A stretch of 64,000 nucleotides of DNA from Thalassobius sp. I31.1. GTDB taxonomy: Bacteria; Pseudomonadota; Alphaproteobacteria; Rhodobacterales; Rhodobacteraceae. The stretch lies in the NCBI RefSeq assembly GCF_003031585.1, contig NZ_PWAA01000033.1, forward strand, positions 207,250 to 271,249, written 5' to 3'. A program made the position numbers and the translations under genes. Shown here piece after piece: positions 9,586-19,534 of this stretch. Under the pieces are notes generated by a model. The model did no database searches and was not told the origin of the DNA. It worked only from the letters and a program-made list of their open reading frames with translations. How positions within the stretch are numbered: position 1 is the stretch's first letter; each line of letters opens with the position of its first letter.

Positions 9586-10052
9586 TCGCGGTTCAGAAAC
9601 TTTTCTACTGTGATTGCGCCCGTCGCCTGGTTCAGGGTGAATTCCAGGCCAATTGGCGTATTATCGGTGCCGTCATTGGCATATTCAAACCCCGGCACCT
9701 GAAAGATCAGACCAATGGCGGGGTCATAGCGCGCCTCTAACATGGAAAATTCGATCCCGGTAAAACCAAGAGATGAGGTTTGGGAAATCATCTTACACTG
9801 ACGGATGCCAAGTTCATCATCCGGCGGCGACAGCACCAGGATGTGAAACGCCGCCGAAGCCGGCTCCCAGGTGTCAATCAACGCCAGCCGCACCCGTCCT
9901 TCCGAAAACGTGCGGGTGTTTTCTTCCCAGGGTTCCGCCAGATTGGCCGCAGCAGACTGCCAGTCGCAATCATTGACAACCTGCGCCATCGCACCAGACG
10001 CCAGGCCGCAGGTCACGGCCGCCGCATATATCAGTTTCTTCAATGTCATCAT
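9582..10052 (-). CDS. Secreted protein of unknown function in the pdxJ-acpS operon
   Basis: A 156-residue protein with a Sec signal peptide ([18 protein letters not shown], predicted cleavage after AMA). The mature part has two Cys (NDCDW and RQCKM) that could form a disulfide and is otherwise strand-rich and acidic. No known domain recognised. It overlaps both neighbours by 4 bp, so it is certainly translated in this operon. ATG at 10052 is followed by a second ATG at 10049, which equally well could be the start. Confidence 0.7.
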   Translation of the reverse strand: MMTLKKLIYAAAVTCGLASGAMAQVVNDCDWQSAAANLAEPWEENTRTFSEGRVRLALIDTWEPASAAFHILVLSPPDDELGIRQCKMISQTSSLGFTGIEFSMLEARYDPAIGLIFQVPGFEYANDGTDNTPIGLEFTLNQATGAITVEKFLNRE

Positions 10053-10672
10053 GTTAATCTCACTGTAAAAATCTTAAAGGCCGCGACGCCAAAAAATGCC
10101 GCGAATGCAAAATCAAAAACGCGCCGCATGCGCGTATATGCACGCACCATTCTGGCGGAAGAAAATAGAAAAGCATAGCCGATAAACGTCATCACTGATC
10201 CGGCGTAGAGCAGGGCGAAATAGCCCAACAGTGTCGCAAGACCCGCGTCAGCAGGCGCAACAATCGCATAAATTGACCCCCAGCTGAGAATGGCTTTCGG
10301 GTTGGTCAGGTGGATCATCGCGCCCTTGGCAAAGATCGCGGTCAAAGATCCGGTCACGGGATTGCCCAAAGCGACTTCATCCGATGTCATCGCCCGGCGC
10401 AGGGCTTTCAGCGCAAGCCAGCCCAGGTAAGCCACGCCAAAGTAACGGATCAGTTCAAACACCCAGGCATGGGCCAGCATCACCGCCGACAGGCCCAATG
10501 CCGCCGCAATCCCCCAGGACGCAGACCCGGCGCAAATGCCCAGTGCAAAAGCAAGCCCCGCCCGGCGGCCTTCATTCATCGCAGTTCCGGCAATCCCCAT
10601 GGTCGCTGGTCCGGGGCTGCCCCCGGCCAGGATCCAGGCGATCCAGATCGCGATGAACCCGCCCGTGATCAT
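10049..10672 (-). CDS. LysE/RhtB family exporter (pdxJ-linked)
   Basis: A 207-residue inner-membrane protein with five to six hydrophobic segments. The N-terminal [13 protein letters not shown] is the PGP motif of the LysE/RhtB amino-acid exporters, and [15 protein letters not shown] is the family's second signature. Substrate not predictable. It overlaps pdxJ by 4 bp upstream and the secreted protein by 4 bp downstream. A second, distinct family member lies at 17320-17937. Confidence 0.88.
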   Translation of the reverse strand: MITGGFIAIWIAWILAGGSPGPATMGIAGTAMNEGRRAGLAFALGICAGSASWGIAAALGLSAVMLAHAWVFELIRYFGVAYLGWLALKALRRAMTSDEVALGNPVTGSLTAIFAKGAMIHLTNPKAILSWGSIYAIVAPADAGLATLLGYFALLYAGSVMTFIGYAFLFSSARMVRAYTRMRRVFDFAFAAFFGVAAFKIFTVRLT

Positions 10673-11427
10673 GCGCGGGCTTCATCCATCAGGCGGCGCA
10701 TTTCTGAAATCGCAGGCGTCAGACCACGGAACATGGCTTCGCCCATCAGGAAGTGACCAATGTTCAGTTCCATCACCTCGGGGAAGGCGGCAATCGGCTG
10801 AACCGTTTCATAGGTCAGGCCATGGCCCGCGTGGACTTCCAGGCCAAGGGAATGGGCGAAGGTGGACATTTCACGCAGACGTTCCAGTTCTGCGTCACGT
10901 TCCTCAAACCGTCCTTCGGCATGCGCATCGCAATAGGCACCAGTGTGCAGTTCGATCACCTCAGCGCCAATGCGGTTGGCGGCTTCGATCTGGGCACGAT
11001 CAGCGGCGATAAAGATCGACACACGACAGCCCGCATCGCGCAGGGGCGCAATGAAATGGGCCAGGCGGTTTTCATCGCGCGCAACTTCCAGCCCGCCTTC
11101 CGTCGTCTTTTCCTCGCGCTTTTCCGGCACGATACAGACAGCGTGGGGTTTGTGGCGCAGGGCAATTGCCTGCATCTCATCGGTTGCGGCCATTTCAAAG
11201 TTCAGAGGCACATCAAGTGCGTCCATCAGCCCATCAATATCCGGGTCGGTGATGTGGCGGCGGTCTTCGCGCAGATGGGCTGTGATGCCGTCAGCGCCGG
11301 CTTCTTCTGCCAGTTTTGCCGCACGCACAGGATCAGGATAATCGCCACCACGCGCATTGCGCACGGTTGCCACATGGTCGATGTTCACACCCAGTCTGAG
11401 CTTTCCGGAATATGTCGTGCTCATCAT
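10669..11427 (-). CDS. pdxJ: Pyridoxine 5'-phosphate synthase
   Basis: Condenses 1-deoxyxylulose 5-phosphate with 3-amino-2-oxopropyl phosphate to make pyridoxine phosphate in the DXP-dependent vitamin B6 pathway. 252 residues, TIM barrel. [17 protein letters not shown] at the N-terminus, [10 protein letters not shown] and [11 protein letters not shown] carry the substrate-binding residues. An earlier ATG pair (MMSTTY) makes the exact start uncertain by one or two codons. Head of the pdxJ-lysE-acpS-lepB-rnc-era cluster; 69 bp separates it from the DUF2062 gene. Confidence 0.97.
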   Translation of the reverse strand: MMSTTYSGKLRLGVNIDHVATVRNARGGDYPDPVRAAKLAEEAGADGITAHLREDRRHITDPDIDGLMDALDVPLNFEMAATDEMQAIALRHKPHAVCIVPEKREEKTTEGGLEVARDENRLAHFIAPLRDAGCRVSIFIAADRAQIEAANRIGAEVIELHTGAYCDAHAEGRFEERDAELERLREMSTFAHSLGLEVHAGHGLTYETVQPIAAFPEVMELNIGHFLMGEAMFRGLTPAISEMRRLMDEARA

Positions 11428-11496
11428 AAACTCCTGTCCGATTCGAAGCTGAGCCTAGGATGTCATCTGAAGATTGTCACTGTGATTATCGCCGGT

Positions 11497-12279
11497 TTAC
11501 CCGGGTGTTTCCGTCGTCTTCTTTTCCGCTTCCTGACGGGCCTCAACAGCTTTTTCTGCGGCTTCCATCGCCACTTCCTGCGCATCCTGCCAGTTCAGCC
11601 GTGCCTGTTCCGCTTTTTCCGCAGCCTGCACCGCTGCACCTTCGGCAGCCTTAGCCGCCTTCTGGGCGCGAATTTCCTCGAACTTCTGCCGCAGACGTCC
11701 TTTGCGCCGTTTCTGATACAGGTCAATCACCGGTACAGTGATGTAATAGCAAATGATCCCGGCAATCAGCCCCGGAATAATACCGCCCACAAAATAGGGT
11801 AAGAAAAAGGTATTGTAGAAATCCCAGAGGAAACCCCAGTTCGCATCCTGATCATTAAACATCGCCAGGAAATTTCGCCAGAGCGTGGCACCCACCCCAA
11901 CATCCTGCTGATCCACCACCGCAGCCGGCACGTCCCGCCCCATTAGTCCCAGCAGATATTGCCCCAGCTTCAGGCTGGACAGGCCGATGAACGGGAACGT
12001 CAGGGGGTTGCCGAAAAAAGTCGCCAAAAGCGCCGCAATGACATTGCCACGCAGGATGAACGAGATAAAAGCCGCGACAAAGAAATGCAGCCCAAAGAAA
12101 GGTGTGAAGCTGGTGAACACGCCTGCAAATATGCCACGCGCGATACGATGTGGCGGATCCGGCAGACGCTGCAGGCGATGCTTTACATAGAGATATGCAC
12201 GCTTCCAGCCGGTCTTTGGCCAGAAGAAATCCCGTAGCACCACGAGATTTGATCGCTTATCACGCCTCTTGAAGACCAC
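11497..12279 (-). CDS. DUF2062 membrane protein with coiled-coil tail
   Basis: A 260-residue protein. A basic N-terminus is followed by the DUF2062 membrane region: GIFAGVFTSFTPFFGLHFF, then GNPLTFPFIG and a further hairpin around residues 145-175. The last 75 residues are Ala/Glu/Lys-rich (KAAKAAEGAAVQAAEKAEQ) and probably a soluble coiled coil. Function unknown; the gene commonly sits by rsh and pdxJ in Rhodobacterales. It follows rsh by only 27 bp, so the two are likely cotranscribed. Confidence 0.85.
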   Translation of the reverse strand: MVFKRRDKRSNLVVLRDFFWPKTGWKRAYLYVKHRLQRLPDPPHRIARGIFAGVFTSFTPFFGLHFFVAAFISFILRGNVIAALLATFFGNPLTFPFIGLSSLKLGQYLLGLMGRDVPAAVVDQQDVGVGATLWRNFLAMFNDQDANWGFLWDFYNTFFLPYFVGGIIPGLIAGIICYYITVPVIDLYQKRRKGRLRQKFEEIRAQKAAKAAEGAAVQAAEKAEQARLNWQDAQEVAMEAAEKAVEARQEAEKKTTETPG

Positions 12280-12306
12280 CCTATATCCCCTGCCCGCAGG
12301 CGTTGA

Positions 12307-14436
12307 TTATGGTTTCAGTTCCGGATCACGGTGTCGCTCAATCGAAGCCACATCGCTTTCCGCTTCCAGCGCCGTCATAACCATATGCAGATGCGCCGCA
12401 TCGCGCAGTTCCACATCAATCAGAAGACTGTAAAAATCCTGTTTACGATCCAGGAATCTCAGGTTTGAGATATTGGCCTTCTGTTCGCCAATCAAGGTGC
12501 AAATTCGTCCCAGGACACCCGCGTCATTGCTGATCGTCACATGCAGCGTGACCGCATGTTCTGCCGCATGGCGTCCGGAATGCCAGTGCAGGTCAATCCA
12601 GCGATCCGGCTGATCCGCCAGATCAGACAGCACCGGGCAGTCGATCCCATGCACCAGCACACCTTCGCCCCGGTATGTGATCCCGACGATACGTTCCCCC
12701 GGCACCGGCTGGCAGCATTGCGCAGTCTTCGGGGTTTCATCTTCGGGCAGGCCCAGAACCGCGCCCGCTGCGGTGATCTCATCACCCCGATTATCTGCAA
12801 GTTCAGGATACAGCGTATCCACCACATCCCGCGCCGTCAGTTCTGCACTGCCCAGACGCGCCAGCAGGGAATCTGCATTCTTCAGGCCAAGCTGGCGTGC
12901 CGCCGTCAGCAGCGCCTTATCACTTGCAACCTTACCAATATGTTCAAACGCAACCCGCGCAAGTTCGCGGCCAAGTTTGACAAATCGTTCGCGGTCATCT
13001 TCGCGCAGGGACCGGCGGATCGCAGATTTCGCCTTACCGGTTGCCACAATATCAAGCCAGGTCGCCTGGGGGCGCTGGCCTTCGGCAGTGGTGATCTCAA
13101 CGGATTGCCCATTGCGGATCCGCGTCCACAAAGGCGTGCGAATGCCGTCGATACGCGCACCTACGCAGCTGTCACCAATCCGCGTATGAATTGCGTAAGC
13201 AAAATCCAGCGGCGTCGCACCACGGGGCAGTTTGATGACTTCGCCTTTGGGCGTGAAACAAAACACCTGATCAGAATACATCTCAAGCTTCACATGCTCG
13301 AGGAATTCATCGTGATCCTCAGCGGAATCGAACCGTTCATTCAGGCTGGCAACCCATTTCGCCGGGTCCACCGCAAAGGGGTTTTCGCTTTGCTCGCCGT
13401 TTTTATACGACCAATGCGCTGCAACCCCGACCTCTGCCACATCATGCATTTGCGGCGTGCGGATCTGGACTTCAACGCGCTTCCCGTCTCGCCCTGACAC
13501 GGTCGTATGGATGGAACGGTATCCGTTTGATTTCGGCTGAGAGATATAATCCTTAAACCGGCCCGGGATCGCATTCCAGCGGGCATGGATCGCCCCCAGT
13601 ACACGATAACAGTCACTGATTTCCCGGGTAATCACCCGGAAGCCATAGATGTCAGAAAGACGCGAAAAGCCCTGGTCTTTCTCTTCCATCTTGCGCCAGA
13701 CGGAATACGGCCGCTTGGCACGTCCGTAGACTTCGGCCGTGACACCGGCTTTCTCAAGCTCGGTCTCAATATCGCCGGTAATCTTTTCGATCACATCGCC
13801 GCTTTCATCGCGCAAATGCACGAAACGGCGCATGATAGAGGTCCGGCCTTCCGGGTTCAGCACCCCAAAGGTCAGATCTTCCAGTTCTTCGCGCATCCAC
13901 TGCATACCCATCCGGCCCGCAAGCGGCGCATAGATATCCACGGTTTCCCGCGCCTTCTGCACCTGTTTTTCCGGGCGCATGGCTTTGATGGTGCGCATAT
14001 TGTGCAAACGGTCTGCAAGCTTCACCAGCAGAACCCGCATGTCTTTCGACATCGCCATAAACAGTTTACGGAAGTTTTCCGCCTGTTTGGTTTCACTCGA
14101 CGACAGCTGCAGATTTGTCAGTTTGGTGACACCATCCACAAGTTCGGCCACCTCAGCCCCAAACATCTCAGCAACTTCGGCAAAGGTGGATTTGGTGTCT
14201 TCGATGGTATCATGCAGCAGGGCCGTGATGATCGTTGCATCATCCAGCTTCTGTTCAGCCACGATCATGGCAACAGCAACCGGGTGTGTGAAATAGGGCT
14301 CGCCGGAATGGCGGAACTGCCCCTCATGCATACGCGCGCCGTAATCAAACGCCGCGCGGATCAGATGTTCATTGCATTTCGGATTATATGCACAAATGCA
14401 GTCAATCAGGTCATCGACAGTGGTTTCTTCGGCCAT
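12307..14436 (-). CDS. spoT: Bifunctional (p)ppGpp synthetase/hydrolase, RelA/SpoT family
   Basis: Makes and degrades the stringent-response alarmone. 709 residues with, in order, an HD hydrolase domain (RHSGEPYFTHPVAVA, LLHDTIEDT), the synthetase domain (YGFRVITRE, QPKSNGYRSIHT), a TGS domain (FCFTPKGEVIKLPRGATPLD) and a C-terminal ACT domain (VTISNDAGVLGRICTLIGE). Intact HD residues argue for hydrolase activity, so this is probably the single long RSH of the organism. It follows rpoZ by 42 bp, the usual rpoZ-rsh linkage. Confidence 0.97.
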   Translation of the reverse strand: MAEETTVDDLIDCICAYNPKCNEHLIRAAFDYGARMHEGQFRHSGEPYFTHPVAVAMIVAEQKLDDATIITALLHDTIEDTKSTFAEVAEMFGAEVAELVDGVTKLTNLQLSSSETKQAENFRKLFMAMSKDMRVLLVKLADRLHNMRTIKAMRPEKQVQKARETVDIYAPLAGRMGMQWMREELEDLTFGVLNPEGRTSIMRRFVHLRDESGDVIEKITGDIETELEKAGVTAEVYGRAKRPYSVWRKMEEKDQGFSRLSDIYGFRVITREISDCYRVLGAIHARWNAIPGRFKDYISQPKSNGYRSIHTTVSGRDGKRVEVQIRTPQMHDVAEVGVAAHWSYKNGEQSENPFAVDPAKWVASLNERFDSAEDHDEFLEHVKLEMYSDQVFCFTPKGEVIKLPRGATPLDFAYAIHTRIGDSCVGARIDGIRTPLWTRIRNGQSVEITTAEGQRPQATWLDIVATGKAKSAIRRSLREDDRERFVKLGRELARVAFEHIGKVASDKALLTAARQLGLKNADSLLARLGSAELTARDVVDTLYPELADNRGDEITAAGAVLGLPEDETPKTAQCCQPVPGERIVGITYRGEGVLVHGIDCPVLSDLADQPDRWIDLHWHSGRHAAEHAVTLHVTISNDAGVLGRICTLIGEQKANISNLRFLDRKQDFYSLLIDVELRDAAHLHMVMTALEAESDVASIERHRDPELKP

Positions 14437-14478
14437 TCAGGCTGCACTCTTCTCAGGTCTTGCGACCTTTCGCTGGGG

Positions 14479-14832
14479 TTAACCCTGGCCTTGCGCTTCC
14501 ATCAACTGACGCAGCAGGCGTTCTTCGCTCATATCGTCTTCAGCAGGCTTGTCTGCTTCAGCACCCATCAGAAGCGCCATAGCGTCTTCTTCAGGTTCAT
14601 CAACCTCGATCTGGGTCTGATGGCTTTCAATGGCGCGTTCACGCAGATCATCAACTGCCTGTGTCTCATCGGCAATCTCACGTAAAGCAACAACAGGGTT
14701 TTTGTCGTTGTCGCGGTCGACGGTCAGTTCCGCACCTGCAGAAATTTCACGTGCCCGGTGAGAGGCAAGCATTACCAGCTCAAACCGGTTCTGTACTTTG
14801 TCGACGCAATCTTCAACCGTAACGCGGGCCAT
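14479..14832 (-). CDS. rpoZ: RNA polymerase omega subunit
   Basis: A 117-residue omega subunit that helps assemble the RNA polymerase beta' subunit. The start is the ATG at 14832 ([19 protein letters not shown]), with GGAG about 8 nt upstream; a longer frame from 14886 has no support. The segment [16 protein letters not shown] is the conserved omega core. The acidic C-terminal tail is typical of alphaproteobacteria. Followed closely by rsh. Confidence 0.96.
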   Translation of the reverse strand: MARVTVEDCVDKVQNRFELVMLASHRAREISAGAELTVDRDNDKNPVVALREIADETQAVDDLRERAIESHQTQIEVDEPEEDAMALLMGAEADKPAEDDMSEERLLRQLMEAQGQG

Positions 14833-14957
14833 GGGAGCTCCAATTTCCAGGGATGTCTGAAGATACTGACTTACGCTGCACTGCAACGGAATTCAAGCAG
14901 GAATTGATGTTTCACAATACCTGCATTTTTCACCCTATGCTGCGCAAATACCCGCTT

Positions 14958-15542
14958 TTACGGCAAGTCCAGGGGGGTTATGCCATCACATGCCCCCTCA
15001 GGAAGGGCTGCAATCAGCTCATCAACCGTTTTGCCCGTGACCGGATGCACCCAGTCCGGCGCCACATCGCGCATCGGAATCAGAACGAATCCCCTGTCAG
15101 TGATTCGCGGATGCGGCAGGATGATTTCGCCAGGAGTTTCCTCTAATTGTGCCGATAAAGGCAGGTTGTGCCAGCGAAGAAAGGTATCGGGATTTGGCAA
15201 TACGCAATTTTCTTGCGCCAGCAAATCAAGGTCCAGAGGCCGTGTTCCCCAGCGCTTTCTCCTTATTCTACCTGCGTTTTTTTCCACCTCATGAAGGTGC
15301 ATTAACACCTCATTTGGAGGCAAAAGAACGTCCAGAACAGCGACTGCGTTTACAAAATCGTTACCATAATCTGCTGGAAAACAAGGGGAATGGTAAAACT
15401 TACTGACCAATCGCACGGATACGTCTTCAGACTCAAGCTCCGTAAGGGCAGCCTGGAGGCGTTCAGCCATCGCCAGCGAGTCGCTGTCGTCGTTCGCACC
15501 CAATGCGATCACGGCGGTTTTATGTGCTTTCTTACTTTTCAA
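14958..15542 (-). CDS. folK: 2-amino-4-hydroxy-6-hydroxymethyldihydropteridine diphosphokinase
   Basis: Folate biosynthesis: transfers pyrophosphate from ATP to hydroxymethyldihydropterin. 194 residues. ALGAND near the N-terminus and the signature RKRWGTRPLDLDLL (Arg and paired Asp for Mg/ATP) identify it. Slightly long, with a basic N-terminus. The next gene on the strand is rpoZ, 126 bp away, so it may be a separate transcript. Divergent from the NYN-domain gene; the 112-bp gap holds both promoters. Confidence 0.95.
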   Translation of the reverse strand: MKSKKAHKTAVIALGANDDSDSLAMAERLQAALTELESEDVSVRLVSKFYHSPCFPADYGNDFVNAVAVLDVLLPPNEVLMHLHEVEKNAGRIRRKRWGTRPLDLDLLAQENCVLPNPDTFLRWHNLPLSAQLEETPGEIILPHPRITDRGFVLIPMRDVAPDWVHPVTGKTVDELIAALPEGACDGITPLDLP

Positions 15543-15654
15543 CTGCTTTTCCCCTGCTTATATCCCCTATCTATGGTAAGTTTCGCATCAGAGGTCGCCA
15601 AGCCTCTGTAATTAGTAATTCGGGACGAAACGTCACTTTACCGAAAGGGATTAC

Positions 15655-16221
15655 ATGTTTTACCGAGACGAACGGCTGGCGCTGTTCATTGATGGCTCTA
15701 ACCTATACGCCGCTGCAAAGTCACTGGGTTTCGACATCGATTACAAACTGCTGCGCCAGGAATTCATGCGCCGCGGTCGCCTGCTGCGCGCGTTTTACTA
15801 CACTGCGCTGTTGGAAAATGATGACTATTCTCCGATCCGGCCTCTGGTCGACTGGCTGAACTATAACGGGTTCACAATGGTCACCAAACCGGCACGGGAA
15901 TACACAGATTCCATGGGCCGGCGGAAAGTCAAAGGCAATATGGACATCGAACTTGCTGTCGATGCGATGGAGCTTGCGCCCCATGTCGATCACATTGTTC
16001 TGTTCTCCGGGGATGGAGATTTCAGACCATTGATCGAAAGCATCCAACGCAAAGGTGTCCGTGTGTCTGTGGTTTCCACCATCCGGTCCCAGCCTCCTAT
16101 GATCTCTGATGAACTCCGTCGCCAGGCGGATAACTTCATTGAGCTCCAGGAGCTTAAAGATGTGATCGGGCGACCTCCGCGCGAGAACTTTGATCCGGCC
16201 ACGCCGGAAACAGCCGAATAA
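15655..16221 (+). CDS. NYN-domain (LabA/DUF88-like) putative RNase
   Basis: A 188-residue PIN-like nuclease of the NYN family. The acidic residues expected to hold Mg are visible: FIDGSNL near residue 13, KGNMDIELAVDAM near 85 and FSGDGDF near 108. VRVSVVST follows in the Rossmann-like core. Members are presumed RNases acting on structured RNA; target unknown. The ATG at 15655 has AAGGGA upstream. Followed by an 11-bp inverted repeat and then ispH. Confidence 0.87.
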   Translation: MFYRDERLALFIDGSNLYAAAKSLGFDIDYKLLRQEFMRRGRLLRAFYYTALLENDDYSPIRPLVDWLNYNGFTMVTKPAREYTDSMGRRKVKGNMDIELAVDAMELAPHVDHIVLFSGDGDFRPLIESIQRKGVRVSVVSTIRSQPPMISDELRRQADNFIELQELKDVIGRPPRENFDPATPETAE

Positions 16222-16238
16222 AACGCAGCCTATAAAAA

Positions 16239-16274
16239 GTATGATCGCGGCCGACCACGACGTCGCGATCATAC
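16239..16274. repeat. 11-bp perfect inverted repeat between NYN gene and ispH
   Basis: GTATGATCGCG (16239-16249) and CGCGATCATAC (16264-16274) with a 14-nt loop. There is no T-run after it, so it is not a classical intrinsic terminator; an operator or mRNA stabilising hairpin is possible. Confidence 0.6.
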
Positions 16275-16362
16275 ATCCCTTTCCGGTCCCCCAGCTGAAC
16301 GCCAGGTCTGGACCTTACACGCGCCTGCGCCTAAATATGATTTACGCAAGCAGGATGCCACC

Positions 16363-17310
16363 ATGACAGCTAAATCCCCCCTGACCATCTATCTCGCCGC
16401 GCCGCGCGGGTTCTGCGCCGGTGTTGTGCGCGCTATTCGTGTTGTCGAAATGGCGATCGAAAAATGGGGCGCGCCAGTCTATGTGCGCCACGAAATCGTG
16501 CACAATAAATTTGTTGTCGACGGACTGAAGGCCAAAGGCGCTATCTTTGTCGAAGAACTTACCGATTGTCCCGATGACCGCCCGGTGATCTTTTCCGCCC
16601 ATGGCGTGCCGAAATCCGTGCCCGCCGCCGCAACTGCGCGCGAAATGATCTGGGTCGATGCCACCTGCCCGCTGGTGTCTAAGGTACATATCGAAGCTGA
16701 ACGTCACTCTGCAAATGGCCTGCAGATGGTGATGATCGGCCATGACGGCCACCCGGAAACCATTGGCACCATGGGGCAATTGCCGGAAGGTGAAGTCCTG
16801 CTGGTCGAAACCCCTGACGATGTGGCAGGGCTTCAGGTACGCGACCCGGAACAGCTTGCCTATATCACCCAGACCACGCTTTCGATTGACGACACTGCCG
16901 ATATTGTCGATGCGCTCAAGGCCCGTTTCCCGGCGATTGTCGGCCCGCATAAGGAAGACATCTGCTACGCCACCACCAACCGCCAGCACGCGGTCAAAGC
17001 CATCGCGCCAAAGGCCGATGCGATCCTGGTGATCGGCGCGCCGAATTCCTCAAACTCCCGCCGTCTGGTCGAAGTCGGCGCTGCTGCTGGCTGCGACTAT
17101 TCCCAGCTGGTGGAACGCGCCGCCAATATCGACTGGCGCGCGCTGGACGGCATCACATCCGTCGGCCTGACCGCCGGGGCATCCGCACCCGAAGTTCTGA
17201 TGGATGAAGTCATCGACGCTTTCCGTGATCGTTACGATGTGACCGTGGAATTGGTCGAAACTGCACAGGAAAACATCGAATTCAAAGTCCCCCGCGTCTT
17301 GCGCACGTAA
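16363..17310 (+). CDS. ispH: 4-hydroxy-3-methylbut-2-enyl diphosphate reductase
   Basis: Last step of the MEP isoprenoid pathway, an iron-sulfur enzyme making IPP and DMAPP. 315 residues. The three cluster cysteines are visible in [10 protein letters not shown] (Cys18), in VDATCPLV near residue 105 and in the later [10 protein letters not shown] segment. Substrate-binding [14 protein letters not shown] and GAPNSSNS are present. Normal family length. A LysE-family gene follows after 9 bp and is probably cotranscribed. Confidence 0.98.
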   Translation: MTAKSPLTIYLAAPRGFCAGVVRAIRVVEMAIEKWGAPVYVRHEIVHNKFVVDGLKAKGAIFVEELTDCPDDRPVIFSAHGVPKSVPAAATAREMIWVDATCPLVSKVHIEAERHSANGLQMVMIGHDGHPETIGTMGQLPEGEVLLVETPDDVAGLQVRDPEQLAYITQTTLSIDDTADIVDALKARFPAIVGPHKEDICYATTNRQHAVKAIAPKADAILVIGAPNSSNSRRLVEVGAAAGCDYSQLVERAANIDWRALDGITSVGLTAGASAPEVLMDEVIDAFRDRYDVTVELVETAQENIEFKVPRVLRT

Positions 17311-17319
17311 GAGGCCGAC

Positions 17320-17937
17320 ATGACCCCCGAATTCCTACTGACCGCCCTGATTGTCGTGCTCTCCCCCGGGACAGGTGTGATTTATACGATCTCCACCGGC
17401 TTGCTACGTGGCCATCGCGCCGCCCTTGCTGCCGCTTTTGGTTGCACCCTTGGGATCATTCCGCATCTCCTGGCCGCGATCCTGGGCGTTGCTGCGATCC
17501 TGCACAGCTCTGCCCTGCTGTTTCAGCTTGTGAAATTCGCGGGCGTCGCCTTCTTGCTGTATATGGCCTGGCAGACCCTGCGCGACAGCAGCAAACTGTC
17601 GGTCACCCCAGATGATTCCGCCCCGCGCGCGACGCTCACCCGCACGGTGACGCGCGGCACGCTGATCAATGTGCTGAACCCGAAACTGTCGATCTTCTTT
17701 CTGGCCTTCCTGCCGCAGTTCCTGTCCGGCACCCCGGGCACTGCAACCAGCGAAATGATCACCCTGGGCGCAGCCTTCATGGTCATGACCTTCCTTGTCT
17801 TCGTGCTTTACGGCGTCTTTGCCTCCGTCGCGCGACGCAAGGTTCTTGAAAACCCACGCGCGCAAAGCTGGATCCGCCGGATCTTCGCTGCCAGCTTTGC
17901 GGGTCTGGGCCTGAAACTTGCGATGGAGAAAGCCTGA
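17320..17937 (+). CDS. LysE/RhtB family exporter (ispH-linked)
   Basis: A 205-residue inner-membrane protein with about six hydrophobic segments. LSPGTGVIYTIS replaces the usual PGP motif with PGT; VLNPKLSIFFLAFLPQF is the second family signature. Likely exports an amino acid or small metabolite; substrate unknown. Its stop overlaps the start of the methyltransferase gene (TGATG). Confidence 0.87.
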   Translation: MTPEFLLTALIVVLSPGTGVIYTISTGLLRGHRAALAAAFGCTLGIIPHLLAAILGVAAILHSSALLFQLVKFAGVAFLLYMAWQTLRDSSKLSVTPDDSAPRATLTRTVTRGTLINVLNPKLSIFFLAFLPQFLSGTPGTATSEMITLGAAFMVMTFLVFVLYGVFASVARRKVLENPRAQSWIRRIFAASFAGLGLKLAMEKA

Positions 17938-18539
17938 TGCCTGTCGATGACGAAACAATCCAAGTCTACAACGCGCGCAGTTCTGACTATGCGAAGATCA
18001 CCACCGATGACGCGAAATCCCCTGAATTAGGGTCTTTTATTGCCGCTTTGCCTGCCGGTTCTCTGATCCTTGATCTTGGCTGCGGCCCCGGCCATATGGC
18101 GAAAGTCATGCAAGATGCCGGTCACCGTGTGGATGCTGTGGATGCCTCACCTGACATGGTGAAACTCGCCTGTGACAGCGGTGTCACAGCCCGCATCGCC
18201 CGCTTTGAAGAGGTCAACGGTCAGAACCTCTACGACGGCATTTGGGCCAGCTTCAGCCTGCTGCACGCACCACGTGATGCTTTCCCCGATCTGATCACTC
18301 AGCTGACCGCAACCCTGAAGCCCGGCGGCCTGTTTTACATCGCTATGAAACTGGGCGATGGTGAACATCGCGACAGCATTGGCCGCCTCTACAGCTACTT
18401 CACTGAAGAAGAACTGCTGTCCCATATGCAGGTGGCTGGCCTGGTTGATCCGCAAATCACACGCGGATCTTCTATTGGCCTCAGCGGTGAAGAAGCCCAA
18501 CACCTTACCATCACCTTAAGAAAGCCACAGAATGCCTGA
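17937..18539 (+). CDS. Class I SAM-dependent methyltransferase
   Basis: A 200-residue Rossmann-fold methyltransferase. Motif [11 protein letters not shown] (about residues 42-51), an acidic end of strand two (VDAVDAS) and motif IV region FDE-like '[12 protein letters not shown]' are visible. Substrate unknown. Starts on the previous stop codon and overlaps rnhA by 8 bp, so it belongs to the ispH-lysE-mtase-rnhA unit. Confidence 0.88.
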   Translation: MPVDDETIQVYNARSSDYAKITTDDAKSPELGSFIAALPAGSLILDLGCGPGHMAKVMQDAGHRVDAVDASPDMVKLACDSGVTARIARFEEVNGQNLYDGIWASFSLLHAPRDAFPDLITQLTATLKPGGLFYIAMKLGDGEHRDSIGRLYSYFTEEELLSHMQVAGLVDPQITRGSSIGLSGEEAQHLTITLRKPQNA

Positions 18540-18990
18540 TCTACACGCCTGGACCGATGGTGCCTGTTCCGGAAACCCCGGCCCCGGGGGATGGGGCGTT
18601 TTGTTGCGTGCGCTGAATGGTGACGAGATCCTGAAAGAACGCTGCCTGAAGGGCGGCGAAGGGGAAACCACCAACAACCGGATGGAACTGATGGCCGCGA
18701 TCAGCGCGCTTGAAACTCTGGAACGTCCGTCTGAACTGACCATCACCACCGACAGTTCCTACGTGAAGGACGGGGTGACCAAGTGGATTTTTGGCTGGAA
18801 GAAAAACGGCTGGAAAACCGCCGCGAAAAAGCCCGTGAAAAATGAAGATCTGTGGAAGCGCCTAGACGCCGCCCAGGCCCGCCATCAGGTGACCTGGAAA
18901 TGGATCAAAGGCCACGCGGGGCATGCGGAAAATGAACGTGCGGATGAACTGGCACGCGAAGGCATGGAACCTTACAAAAAGAAACGATGA
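18532..18990 (+). CDS. rnhA: Ribonuclease HI
   Basis: Degrades RNA in RNA-DNA hybrids. 152 residues; the DEDD active site is complete: Asp in [11 protein letters not shown], Glu in [10 protein letters not shown], Asp in [10 protein letters not shown] and Asp in [12 protein letters not shown]. Overlaps the methyltransferase gene by 8 bp. Followed by an A/T-rich inverted-repeat element rather than an ordinary terminator. Confidence 0.98.
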   Translation: MPDLHAWTDGACSGNPGPGGWGVLLRALNGDEILKERCLKGGEGETTNNRMELMAAISALETLERPSELTITTDSSYVKDGVTKWIFGWKKNGWKTAAKKPVKNEDLWKRLDAAQARHQVTWKWIKGHAGHAENERADELAREGMEPYKKKR

Positions 18991-18994
18991 GACC

Positions 18995-19047
18995 TGTAAA
19001 ATCTTTAAACTTCGCCTTTTGCGCGGTATAAAGATTGTAAAGTTTCA
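18995..19047. repeat. A/T-rich inverted repeat, family B, copy 1
   Basis: TGTAAAATCTTTAAACTTC, a spacer with GCCTTTTGCGCGG, then TATAAAGATTGTAAAGTTTC. The arms match imperfectly (11 of 13 in the core). The core TAAAATCTTTAAA recurs as a perfect inverted repeat at 57803-57845. It lies between the convergent ends of rnhA and the GlsB-like gene. Confidence 0.65.
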
Positions 19048-19287
19048 GCGTTTCGGGCCGTATTTCTGGTAAAGCCAGATCAGCAGAACAGCCCCCAGGA
19101 CCGCCCCGACAAATCCGCCCAACCAGCCGATGACCGTTGCAACAAAACGCAGAATCAGACCGCCAATAATCGCGCCCAGCACACCGATTGCAACGGTGGT
19201 GACGACATCGGTTTCAAGGTCCATCACACGGGTCGCAATGAACCCGGCACCTGCGCCGATGATCAGCAAAAAGATAATGATTCCCAT
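19045..19287 (-). CDS. Small GlsB/YeaQ-like membrane protein (distal)
   Basis: An 80-residue, glycine-rich, hydrophobic protein with three membrane segments (MGIIIFLLIIGAGAGFIA, then GVLGAIIGGLILRF, then LGGFVGAVLGAVLLIWLYQ). The pattern fits the GlsB/YeaQ/YmgE (transglycosylase-associated) family, small inner-membrane proteins linked to stress responses. Its ATG sits on the last base of the upstream small membrane gene. Function not known. Confidence 0.7.
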   Translation of the reverse strand: MGIIIFLLIIGAGAGFIATRVMDLETDVVTTVAIGVLGAIIGGLILRFVATVIGWLGGFVGAVLGAVLLIWLYQKYGPKR

Positions 19288-19523
19288 TACTTCCTCCAGT
19301 GGAAGGGTACGATAAGCAACGCCCCGACCGATGAGACAATGGCATTCACCCCTGGTGAGGCAAAGCCAATTCCAAACATAAGACTGACGAAATAAAACAG
19401 AAAAGCACCGCCAACGCAGATGATGATCGACGACAGATAACCATTATGCGTAAACTCTGATTTTTCAGAGGCATAGCCTATAATCCCTGCAAGCACGACT
19501 GTTCCCATCAAGACCAGAAGCAT
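19287..19523 (-). CDS. Small membrane protein, GlsB-like (proximal)
   Basis: A 78-residue protein with three hydrophobic segments (LLVLMGTVVLAGIIGYA, SSIIICVGGAFLFYFVSLM, NAIVSSVGALLIVPF). It resembles its downstream neighbour in size and layout but the residues are diverged, so an old duplication is only a guess. It begins 12 bp after fmt and is probably cotranscribed. Confidence 0.6.
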   Translation of the reverse strand: MLLVLMGTVVLAGIIGYASEKSEFTHNGYLSSIIICVGGAFLFYFVSLMFGIGFASPGVNAIVSSVGALLIVPFHWRK

Positions 19524-19534
19524 GTATTTTTCCT

